5,657 nucleotides of DNA from Synergistaceae bacterium (GCA_017446645.1 JAFSQO010000474.1:1-5657); one strand, 5' to 3'; shown: positions 1 to 5,657, counted from the stretch's first letter. The notes: generated by a model not told the origin, from the sequence alone. Made by a program: numbers and translations.

Positions 1-399
1 GGCAAAAAGTCTCTCGGCGAAATTGAGGCAAAACTTGCATCACTGGGTTGTGCCCTGAGACCCAGTAAACCCGGTGCTGTCTCTGATTCTGATTCTCTTG
101 ATGACATTTTTGACGATGATGAAGATGAATTTGAGGCAGAGCAGGAAACAGAGTCAGAAGCCGAGTCAGAAGCAGTAAGCCCGGATGATGCTGAGAAAGC
201 CGAAACTGAATCAGAAGACCTAGCTCAAGAACCTGAAGCTGAAGAAAAGCCTAAAGCAAAGACTAAAAAGTCCAAGCCCAAAGCTAAGAAGCCTGAGACT
301 GATGCAGAATCAGAACCTGAATCAGAAGCTGAACCTGAGACAAAGACTAAGCCCAAGGCAAAAGCTAAGTCAAGCAGGTCTAAAAAAGAAACGCAGTAA
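1..399 (+). CDS. rpoA: DNA-directed RNA polymerase subunit alpha, C-terminal part (5' end outside window)
   Basis: The frame is open from base 1 to the TAA at 397-399, giving 132 visible residues. The first 22 or so (GKKSLGEIEAKLASLGCAL) match the last helix region of the RpoA C-terminal domain, which in the family binds UP-element DNA and activators. The neighbour rplQ directly downstream is the classic alpha-operon order and supports the call. What follows is unusual. Where typical alpha subunits end within a few to about 20 residues, this one continues for roughly 107 residues of low complexity: an Asp/Glu/Ser-rich block (about residues 29-82), a Lys/Pro/Ala block (83-98), a second Glu/Ser/Pro block (99-114) and a final Lys-rich block ending KKETQ. 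The tail looks disordered and has no recognised domain. The N-terminal and core domains lie outside the window. Identity is confident; the function of the tail is unknown. Confidence 0.9.
   Translation, partial: GKKSLGEIEAKLASLGCALRPSKPGAVSDSDSLDDIFDDDEDEFEAEQETESEAESEAVSPDDAEKAETESEDLAQEPEAEEKPKAKTKKSKPKAKKPETDAESEPESEAEPETKTKPKAKAKSSRSKKETQ
151..330 (+). repeat. Degenerate 12-bp repeat units encoding Glu-Ser-Glu-Ala/Pro in the rpoA tail
   Basis: A 12-base unit of the form GA(A/G)TCAGAA followed by GCN, CCT or GAC occurs as a tandem pair at 151-174, singly at 208-219, and as another tandem pair at 307-330. All copies are in frame and encode ESEA, ESEP or ESED. The near-identity of adjacent copies at DNA level suggests growth by replication slippage rather than only amino-acid selection. 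Lys-rich stretches at about 247-294 and 343-390 are also internally repetitive (KPKAK-like). Confidence 0.6.
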
Positions 400-416
400 C
401 ACGCACAAAATAAATC

Positions 417-424
417 AGGAGGTG
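417..424 (+). promoter_or_regulatory. Strong Shine-Dalgarno site for rplQ
   Basis: AGGAGGTG lies 9 bases before a TTG codon at 434. It decides the start: the codon just before that TTG (431-433) is an in-frame TAA, so no longer reading is possible, and the next in-frame ATG would delete the conserved L17 N-terminus. Confidence 0.85.
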
Positions 425-433
425 TATTTTTAA

Positions 434-811
434 TTGCGACATCATGTTGACCACAGGACACTCGGCCGCTATGGAAGCCATAGAAGATTAATGCTCGCTA
501 ACATGGCAGCAAGTCTATTTCTCAACGGGCATATCACTACGACTGTTACACGTGCCAAAGAATTACGCAGGGTAGCAGAGAAATTAATCACCCGTGCAAG
601 AGGCGGCAGTGTTCATGATATACGCGTAGTTTTCTCGAAGATGCCCCACAAAGAGGCTGCAAAGAAATTATTTGCTGAGATAGCCCCCAAATTTCAGAAT
701 TTTGACAAGGGCGGCTACACAAGAATAGTAAAGCTTGGCGCACGTAAAGGCGACGGCTCACCGATGGCAGTGATTGAACTTGTTGAACGAACAGAAGAAG
801 AGAAAAAGTAA
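434..811 (+). CDS. rplQ: 50S ribosomal protein L17 (bL17)
   Basis: The product is 125 residues, the usual size for bacterial L17, a large-subunit protein near the peptide exit tunnel. The N-terminus MRHHVDHRTLGRYGSHRR matches the family signature (MRHR..GRKLGR..SHR), followed by the conserved LANMAASLF, the RAKELRRVAEKLIT segment and the C-terminal GGYTRIVKLGARKGDGSPMAVIEL-type ending (residues about 93-116). The start is TTG, backed by a strong ribosome-binding site and an immediately preceding in-frame stop. It lies 34 bp after rpoA. The TAA stop at 809-811 overlaps an ATG at 811-813 by one base, suggesting coupling to the next gene. The short acidic/lysine end (RTEEEKK) is normal for some L17 proteins. 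Confidence 0.97.
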   Translation: MRHHVDHRTLGRYGSHRRLMLANMAASLFLNGHITTTVTRAKELRRVAEKLITRARGGSVHDIRVVFSKMPHKEAAKKLFAEIAPKFQNFDKGGYTRIVKLGARKGDGSPMAVIELVERTEEEKK

Positions 812-822
812 TGCCCCCTTGA
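811..822 (+). other. Three-codon ORF at the rplQ-ecfA junction
   Basis: ATG CCC CCT TGA begins on the last base of the rplQ stop (TAATG at 809-813) and ends with a TGA overlapping the candidate ecfA start (TTGA at 819-822). The ATG is the position expected for a coupled ecfA start, but it is out of frame by one base. One extra C in the C5 run would give MPPLIEACSLSF in frame. Three readings remain open: an assembly or sequencing indel, a real minimal leader ORF used for reinitiation at TTG 819, or a -1 frameshift on the C run. Confidence 0.5.
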
Positions 823-2489
823 TTGAGGCATGTTCTCTTTCGTTCTCATATAATCATCATAGCATCAGCAATAACGAAGATTTTACGGGACGTGCTTTGA
901 AAGACGTCTCGTTTTTTGTAAACGAAGGAGAAAGAATAGCGATACTCGGTCATAATGGCAGCGGCAAGTCAACACTGGTGAAAATCCTGGGCGGACTTCA
1001 GGAAGCGTCAGAAGGCAAATGCTTAATCAATGGCATTGACATTAACGAGATGGACTTCAGGGAACTGCGCACTACAATCGGCATGGTCTTTCAGGATCCT
1101 GAGAATCAAATAGTCGCGGCCATGGTCGAAGATGATGCAGCCTTTGCCCCGGAAAATCAGGGCCTCCCGTCAGACGAAATTCAGGCTCGTGTTGATGAGG
1201 CACTAAAGCAGGTGAATTTGCTTCACAAACAGGGTGCTTCAGTGTCTGCACTGTCAGGCGGAGAAAAGCAGAGGCTCGCCCTTGCAGGAGCATTGACTGC
1301 CCGCGTTAAATGCCTGATCCTTGATGAGGCTACGGCCATGCTTGACCCAGTAGGCAGAGTCCATGTCGAGAACGTCATGAAAGAACTTCACAAGTCCGGC
1401 ATGACTATAATTCAGGTTACTCATCAAATCGAGGCGGAAAATTTTGACGACATTCAGCGCGTCATAGTTTTATCACACGGCGAAATAATCTGGCAGGGAG
1501 TTACCCGCGATTTCTGGGAGAAGTCTGAGGCACTGGGCTTTGACTTGCCTGATGAATTCAAGATAAAACAATTATTTGCTGCCCGTGATATTAATTTCCC
1601 GGAATCTTTCAGGGATTGCAGGATTAATTTTCGTGAAGAGTCTGACACCTATGACCCTGCAAAATCTGCAAAGTTCGCTATACAAGATTTATCGTTCAAG
1701 TACGAGGACTCGACAACCCAGACCCTCGATAAAGTCAACGCGAATATCCCGGCAGGCCGGTGGCTCTCGATAATCGGCAGGACAGGCTCAGGGAAATCGA
1801 CTCTTGTTCAGCACCTGAATGCACTATATAAGATTCAGGACGGCAGAATTCTCTTTGACGATAAAGCATTGCCTCAAAAGGGCGAAGAAGTTCATGAACT
1901 CAGGCGAAAAGTCGGCCTAGTCTTCCAGCACCCTGAAGATCAGCTATTCTCGTTTACTGTCAGGGATGAGTTAGCCTTTGCCCCAAAAAATGCAGGCTTC
2001 ACTAAACATGAACTTGACGAAGCAGTGTTATACGGGCTTGAGTGTGTAAGCCTTGATGAAAGTTTTCTTGACAGGAATCCCATTGCTTTATCGGGCGGTG
2101 AAAGAAGGCTCATTGCTATTGCCTCAGTCCTTGCAGCAAAACCGGAGTGCATTGTCCTTGATGAGCCGTTAGCAGGACTTGACGCTCACTATCAGCACCA
2201 AATTCTCAACATGCTCAAGAAATTGCGTGATAACGGCAGGACTGTAATCACGATTACTCATGATTTAAGCATGGCATTGAACTACAGCGACAGAATATTA
2301 ATCATGGGAGACGGCAAAGCTATTCAGGAAGGCAGCCCCCATGAAGTCATAGCGTCCATAATGCATAATCTGGAACCCGGAGCATGGCCTGATGTCCTGA
2401 GATTTTCGGCTAAGATTCACGAGATAAATAAAGATTTTCCACTCTTATATAATTACGAGGATTTTATATCATGTATTTCACAAATATAA
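819..2489 (+). CDS. ecfA: Fused energy-coupling factor ATPase (EcfA1-EcfA2 in one chain)
   Basis: This encodes the double nucleotide-binding subunit that powers an ECF-type vitamin or metal importer at the cytoplasmic face of the membrane. From the TTG at 819 it is 556 residues with two ABC domains. Domain 1 has Walker A GHNGSGKST (44-52), Q-loop Q92, signature LSGGEKQR (145-152), Walker B LILDE with catalytic E170, and switch H202. Domain 2 has Walker A GRTGSGKST (320-328), Q-loop Q370, LSGGERR (424-430), Walker B IVLDE with E449, and H481. All catalytic residues are present in both halves. DEATAMLDP and GHNGSGKST resemble EcfA1, while GRTGSGKST, FQHPEDQLF and DEPLAGLD resemble EcfA2, so the order is A1-A2. 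In many bacteria these are two adjacent genes before ecfT and truA. The start is uncertain: TTG 819, TTG 774 (inside rplQ), or ATG 811 if one C is missing from the run at 814-818. The last 19 bases overlap ecfT. Confidence 0.92.
   Translation: MIEACSLSFSYNHHSISNNEDFTGRALKDVSFFVNEGERIAILGHNGSGKSTLVKILGGLQEASEGKCLINGIDINEMDFRELRTTIGMVFQDPENQIVAAMVEDDAAFAPENQGLPSDEIQARVDEALKQVNLLHKQGASVSALSGGEKQRLALAGALTARVKCLILDEATAMLDPVGRVHVENVMKELHKSGMTIIQVTHQIEAENFDDIQRVIVLSHGEIIWQGVTRDFWEKSEALGFDLPDEFKIKQLFAARDINFPESFRDCRINFREESDTYDPAKSAKFAIQDLSFKYEDSTTQTLDKVNANIPAGRWLSIIGRTGSGKSTLVQHLNALYKIQDGRILFDDKALPQKGEEVHELRRKVGLVFQHPEDQLFSFTVRDELAFAPKNAGFTKHELDEAVLYGLECVSLDESFLDRNPIALSGGERRLIAIASVLAAKPECIVLDEPLAGLDAHYQHQILNMLKKLRDNGRTVITITHDLSMALNYSDRILIMGDGKAIQEGSPHEVIASIMHNLEPGAWPDVLRFSAKIHEINKDFPLLYNYEDFISCISQI
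2457..2461 (+). promoter_or_regulatory. Ribosome-binding site for ecfT inside the ecfA 3' end
   Basis: GAGGA lies 9 bases before the ATG at 2471, within the coding sequence of ecfA. It supports this ATG as the ecfT start despite the 19-base overlap. Confidence 0.6.
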
Positions 2490-3214
2490 GTTTGGGCCAG
2501 TATGTCCCGACAGGTTCGTTTATTCACAGGCTTGACCCGAGGGCAAAATTATTCTCGCTGTTGTTTATAATTTCGGCTGTTTTCCCTGCAGAAAATTTTA
2601 TCAAGCTCTCATTCTGGACGGCGTTATTATTCCTGCTCGTCTGGGTCTCAAAAATTTCGTGGCGGATAATCCTCATGACTGCACGGCCAATATTTTTCTT
2701 GATTATATTTACGTTTGTATTTAATCTCTTCGCTGACTCATTATTGCGGGCTTTACTCACGTCCTTAAGGCTGCTTGTATTGATGCTCTTTGCCGTTATA
2801 TTGCCATTGACTACTGCACCGCTTGAACTCGCTGATGGTCTTGATTCACTGCTGAGGCCGCTGGGTAAAATCGGCTTCCCGGCTCACGAGAGCGCGATGA
2901 TGATAGGTATGGCGTTGAGATTTATCCCGTTATTAATGCAAGAGACCGATAAAATTATACGTGCCCAGTTATCACGAGGAGCAAGGCTTGATCAGGGAAA
3001 TATTTTCAAGAGAGTCAGGGCATTTTTCCCGGTGCTGATTCCCCTGTTCATCATAATCTTTCGCAGAGCTGACGAGATTGCCCTCGCTATGGAAGCAAGG
3101 GGCTATGAAGGAGGTTCAGGGAGAACCCGACGCAGGCCGTTAATCTGGAAAGTGAAAGACACAATCGTTGTTACAGTCTGCGCTTTAGTGTCAATTTTGT
3201 TAATCTTGTTATGA
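2471..3214 (+). CDS. ecfT: Energy-coupling factor transporter transmembrane protein EcfT
   Basis: EcfT is the membrane scaffold that joins the ATPase pair to a substrate-binding S component. The 247-residue protein is of usual family length. It starts with the typical GQYVPTGSFIHRLDPRAKL segment (residues 9-27), where the xxHRLDPRAKL core is a family hallmark. Hydrophobic segments are visible at roughly 27-40, 45-61, 71-87, 95-113, 184-198 and 229-247. The two cytoplasmic coupling motifs with conserved Arg-Gly are present: AQLSRGARLD (165-174) and ALAMEARGY (204-212), which contact the ATPases. It overlaps ecfA by 19 nt and truA by 4 nt. No S component lies in the window, so this is probably a shared (group II) module serving S proteins encoded elsewhere; that is inferred from context. 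Confidence 0.95.
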   Translation: MYFTNISLGQYVPTGSFIHRLDPRAKLFSLLFIISAVFPAENFIKLSFWTALLFLLVWVSKISWRIILMTARPIFFLIIFTFVFNLFADSLLRALLTSLRLLVLMLFAVILPLTTAPLELADGLDSLLRPLGKIGFPAHESAMMIGMALRFIPLLMQETDKIIRAQLSRGARLDQGNIFKRVRAFFPVLIPLFIIIFRRADEIALAMEARGYEGGSGRTRRRPLIWKVKDTIVVTVCALVSILLILL

Positions 3215-3945
3215 ACTACTCAGCAAAAATTAGCTATATCGGCAAAAATTACTCGGGCTGGCAAGTTCAACCTGACGCAGTGAGCATTCAGGAGATTATC
3301 GAGTCAGCCCTCTCACAAATAGCAGGTACTAGAGTCAAAATCACAGGAGCAGGCAGGACTGATAAAGGCGTAAATGCTTGGGGGCAAGTCGCTTCGTTCA
3401 ACCTTCAGAAAGTCTTTGAGCCTGACAAGTTAAGACTCGCAATAAACTTTTATCTGCCAGAAGACATCAGGGTCATGAAAATCTTTCACGTTCCCGATGA
3501 TTTCAACGCACGATACAGCGCAATTTCACGCGAATACAGATATTTCATAATTCACGGCTCAGTCTGTCCTCCTGTATTTAATAATTATGTCTGGTGGCGT
3601 AAGGGCAAGGCATGGGATTTCGATTTAGCAAAACAGGCTTGCAAGATCATTCAGGGCAGGCACAACTTCAGGGCGTTTTGCAGGGCCGGTGAATGTCCTG
3701 ATGACCCATTCAGAACTATCGAGAAATTGCGAATCAGGACTCACGGAAATCTCTCAATCATGAGCATTAAAGCCCCGTCATTCCTGACTAACATGGTGAG
3801 AATCATAGTAGGCAATATCAATGACGTTGCCCTTCACAAGAAAAGCCTTGAGTGGCTCGAAAATTTATTAACGGGCAGTGAAAGAATAGAATCAGCCATG
3901 ACCGTGCCTGCTTCTGGACTCTGGTTCTGGAGGGTGAATTATTAA
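3211..3945 (+). CDS. truA: tRNA pseudouridine synthase A (positions 38-40)
   Basis: TruA isomerises uridines 38-40 in the tRNA anticodon arm in the cytoplasm. The 244-residue length is normal. The catalytic motif is GAGRTDKGVNAWGQVASF (residues 46-63) with nucleophile D51. Other family blocks are GKNYSGWQVQP (11-21), FNARYSAISREYRYFI (98-113), HNFRAFC (151-157), RTIEKLRI (168-175), FLTNMVRIIVG (191-201) and the C-terminal PASGLWFWRVNY. Two usually conserved His are Asn here: GVHA reads GVNA (N55) and FHAR reads FNAR (N99). The ATG overlaps the ecfT stop as ATGA, and no Shine-Dalgarno is visible just upstream, so translation probably depends on coupling to ecfT. The rplQ-ecf-truA order is found in Firmicutes-type genomes and supports the call. 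Confidence 0.95.
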   Translation: MNYSAKISYIGKNYSGWQVQPDAVSIQEIIESALSQIAGTRVKITGAGRTDKGVNAWGQVASFNLQKVFEPDKLRLAINFYLPEDIRVMKIFHVPDDFNARYSAISREYRYFIIHGSVCPPVFNNYVWWRKGKAWDFDLAKQACKIIQGRHNFRAFCRAGECPDDPFRTIEKLRIRTHGNLSIMSIKAPSFLTNMVRIIVGNINDVALHKKSLEWLENLLTGSERIESAMTVPASGLWFWRVNY

Positions 3946-3949
3946 AGAG

Positions 3950-3968
3950 CCAGAGATTTATCTCCCTG
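3950..3968. terminator. Weak hairpin in the convergent gap, possible bidirectional terminator
   Basis: The 38-bp gap between truA and the minus-strand peptidase contains GAGA-TTTA-TCTC (3953-3964) with a flanking CA/TG pairing across a two-base bulge. The stem is short. There is no good T tract on the plus strand and only an interrupted one (CTCTTTAATAATT) on the minus strand. It is the only candidate I see for ending either transcript and is weakly supported. Confidence 0.25.
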
Positions 3969-3983
3969 ACCCTTATTGATTCG

Positions 3984-5657
3984 CTACTGCAGAACAGGCG
4001 CAGTCTCGCTAAGTTCATCAACAGCCGTCCTTGTGCCCGTCTTGTCTATCTCGAAGACCGACCAGTATTGCCCTGATTTATCTTTATCTTTAGGAGGCGT
4101 GTATGTCCTGAGCAGCTTCCCATTGTAATAAATACTTGCCTTGATGTTCGAGTTAGCCCAGTCAACGGCTTCAGAATCATTCCATTTGACAAAGAATAAA
4201 TATCTCGTTGATGCAAAGCGCGTGAAATCTGTGTAATAATAATTAAGACCCAAGACGCTCAAAGTAAGCTTAGTCATCCTAACTGCTTCTCGTCCGTTGG
4301 GAGCATAAATCACTTTGTTTGCGTCAAGTTCTGAATCTGCCTGCTTTGTCTGTGAAGGAAACGCGACAATCATGTAGTTATCGAGTTTTATTTTCCCTGC
4401 GTCAAGATACACTGAATACTTCTTCACGTTATTATAAATCGTCCTGAAAATATTTCTCGTTGTACCCGAACCAGGAGGAACTGTTATGCCTGAGAACGTG
4501 TGATTGTCGTAGCCCGATTTGCTCACGCTGATTGTATAATTGCCTGACTGAAGATTGCTGAACGTGTATTTGCCATTGCTTGCCTGAGTCGATGTCGGAT
4601 TAAACGTAGTCCTGTTCTCGTCCCTCATTGCTGTAACTGTTGCACCTGATAAAGCCTTGCCGTTCTCATCGCTTAAATAGACATCAAGTGTTCCCGTTCC
4701 TGTCTTCACGAGTTCTGCGTTGACGCTCACGGTTTTATTCGCAGGAATATATACTCTTGTCCTGTAAGTCCTGTATTGATTGCTGGCGTAAGTCGCATAG
4801 ATACTCAATGAATAATTCCCAGCCTCTGCATCGATTGTGAAGCTGCCGTCGGAATTAGTTTTGACAGTTTTCTCAACAATACCTGAACTGCCGGTAATGG
4901 ACACAGTTGCGCCTCCTGATATTGTGCTGCCGTCGTCCCAGTTTTCGACAGTGCCCTTTAACGTCCCTGAAGGATTCGTGACTTCGATTTTGTCAAACGC
5001 CTTCTTTATCGTGAATATTTTATAGCTGTTGAGCTTCATTTGCTGGGCTGCCCTGATGACATTTCTTCGGACTGTGTGGAAGTTCGAGTTATTATCAAGT
5101 CCCATGCTGAGTGACTTATACCAGACTTTGCCGAGTTCCTCCCATGTGAGGGCATCATAATATCTTCCCTTTTCGAGATTAGAAACTCCGTCCTTATGCA
5201 TTAAATAAGCAGCGTGAGTAATCAGCCTGCAATAAGTGTGGCAGCCGTTGCCGTCGTTGTAACCGGAACCTGATTGAATTCCGGGAACTGTTGCGTAATG
5301 TTCGTAAAGTTCATCAAGGGTCTTAATCGAAGTCAGACCGAAGCCAGCATTCTTTGAAAGACTTTCTACTGAAATATCTTCTCTTGCGTCTCTAAGGCAT
5401 TGAGTTTTGTCTTTGAAATAAGTTATCCCTGTGTCAGGGTCGTTGTCGTCGTCAGCCCTCCAGCCATGCCTCCAGTCTTTATCTCTAAGACAGCCGAAAA
5501 TGTCAGCATAGCCGTCATCGATTGCTCCTGTAGCATTGTTGTAACTTATGCCTCCAGTAGTGAAATACAGAACTGCATGGCCGGTCTCGTGTGTCAGAGT
5601 GTCAAGTCCGATAGCACGGGTCAAATCAAACTTTGCACTATCGTATATATCTCCGAC
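3984..5657 (-). CDS. M4-family (thermolysin-like) metallopeptidase, C-terminal part with beta-sandwich domains (N-terminus outside window)
   Basis: The frame is open to the right edge, giving 557 visible residues before TAG; the real start, signal peptide and propeptide lie beyond 5657. Numbering from the first visible codon, the zinc site is HETGH (23-27, bases 5577-5591). GAIDDGYADIFG (44-55) aligns with thermolysin GAINEAxSDIFG. Asp48 stands where the zinc-ligand Glu166 is expected, with one extra residue between the motifs. DGNGCH (135-140) matches the D226...H231 region, so the catalytic-type His140 is kept, and LITHAAYLM and a typical M4 C-terminal helix region (to about 207) follow. 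After this come two carboxypeptidase-regulatory-like/Cna-B-like sandwich domains (about 231-317 and 322-407) and a C-terminal region (about 410-557) ending in a YWSVFEIDKTG-type strand. Probably secreted and protein-degrading. The gene is convergent with truA and unrelated to that operon. The family call is firm; activity is unproven because of the altered ligand. Confidence 0.88.
   Translation of the reverse strand, partial: VGDIYDSAKFDLTRAIGLDTLTHETGHAVLYFTTGGISYNNATGAIDDGYADIFGCLRDKDWRHGWRADDDNDPDTGITYFKDKTQCLRDAREDISVESLSKNAGFGLTSIKTLDELYEHYATVPGIQSGSGYNDGNGCHTYCRLITHAAYLMHKDGVSNLEKGRYYDALTWEELGKVWYKSLSMGLDNNSNFHTVRRNVIRAAQQMKLNSYKIFTIKKAFDKIEVTNPSGTLKGTVENWDDGSTISGGATVSITGSSGIVEKTVKTNSDGSFTIDAEAGNYSLSIYATYASNQYRTYRTRVYIPANKTVSVNAELVKTGTGTLDVYLSDENGKALSGATVTAMRDENRTTFNPTSTQASNGKYTFSNLQSGNYTISVSKSGYDNHTFSGITVPPGSGTTRNIFRTIYNNVKKYSVYLDAGKIKLDNYMIVAFPSQTKQADSELDANKVIYAPNGREAVRMTKLTLSVLGLNYYYTDFTRFASTRYLFFVKWNDSEAVDWANSNIKASIYYNGKLLRTYTPPKDKDKSGQYWSVFEIDKTGTRTAVDELSETAPVLQ

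Noticed and set aside
225..461. Minus-strand frame rich in Ser/Gly/Ala opposite the rpoA tail
   Set aside because: It is the antisense shadow of the repetitive Glu/Ser/Lys codons; it overlaps the rplQ start region, has no family match and no ribosome-binding site I can support.
774..776. TTG 774 as the ecfA start
   Set aside because: It would give the longest frame, but it adds a 15-residue extension read out of frame from the rplQ end (MNLLNEQKKRKSNAP), unlike known EcfA N-termini, and has no clear ribosome-binding site. It is kept only as an alternative.
1072..2152. Several short open frames on both strands inside ecfA
   Set aside because: They lie wholly within a gene with intact ABC motifs and have compositions typical of out-of-frame readings.
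2524..2760. Minus-strand 78-codon frame opposite ecfT
   Set aside because: Polar, Asn/Lys-rich shadow of hydrophobic codons in ecfT; no independent support.
3919..3955. CTCTGG/CCAGAG inverted repeat across the truA stop
   Set aside because: Six-base arms with a 25-base loop, partly inside truA coding sequence; not convincing as a terminator.
3818..4021. Minus-strand frame spanning the truA end and the peptidase end
   Set aside because: Overlaps two well-supported genes and has no recognisable motif.
4837..5025. Plus-strand 62-codon frame opposite the peptidase
   Set aside because: Antisense reading of the sandwich-domain codons; no homology or start signal seen.
5622..5624. TTG as the true start of the M4 peptidase
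   Set aside because: The frame stays open upstream to the window edge (VGDIYDSAKFD), and starting here would place the zinc motif 12 residues from the N-terminus, lacking most of the M4 catalytic N-domain.

Overview
The window carries the end of a ribosomal-protein/RNA-polymerase (alpha-operon type) cluster on the + strand: the 3' part of rpoA, then rplQ, a fused energy-coupling-factor ATPase (ecfA1-ecfA2 in one gene), ecfT and truA. Facing it on the - strand is the C-terminal part of a large, probably secreted M4 (thermolysin-family) metallopeptidase that runs off the right edge. Moderate GC, frequent TTG starts and the order rpoA-rplQ-ecfA-ecfT-truA fit a bacterium of the Firmicutes/Synergistota type. 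I lean towards a gut-type Synergistota member because of the fused ATPase and the peptidase architecture. This is an impression from family knowledge, not a demonstrated placement.

Layout: 1-399 is the end of rpoA with an unusual acidic/lysine-rich tail of about 107 residues. 434-811 is rplQ, which starts with TTG behind a strong Shine-Dalgarno. 819-2489 is the double ATPase, whose start is ambiguous because a stop-overlapping ATG at 811 is out of frame by one base in a run of five C. 2471-3214 is ecfT (19-nt overlap with ecfA) and 3211-3945 is truA (ATGA overlap). A 38-bp convergent gap with at most a weak hairpin follows. 3984-5657 (minus) is the peptidase, truncated at its N-terminus by the window edge.

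Functionally, the + strand genes cover transcription (alpha subunit), translation (L17), vitamin or metal uptake (the shared ATPase and transmembrane module of ECF transporters, with no substrate-binding S component here) and tRNA pseudouridylation. From rplQ to truA the genes are packed with overlaps or nearly no spacing, so they are probably one transcript with translational coupling. The peptidase is a separate, convergent unit.

No phage, CRISPR, insertion sequence, RNA gene or clear defence system is visible, and I see no complete undescribed system. The points most worth checking are the Asp in place of the third zinc-ligand Glu of the M4 site, the RpoA tail, and the three-codon ORF/frameshift at the ecfA start.
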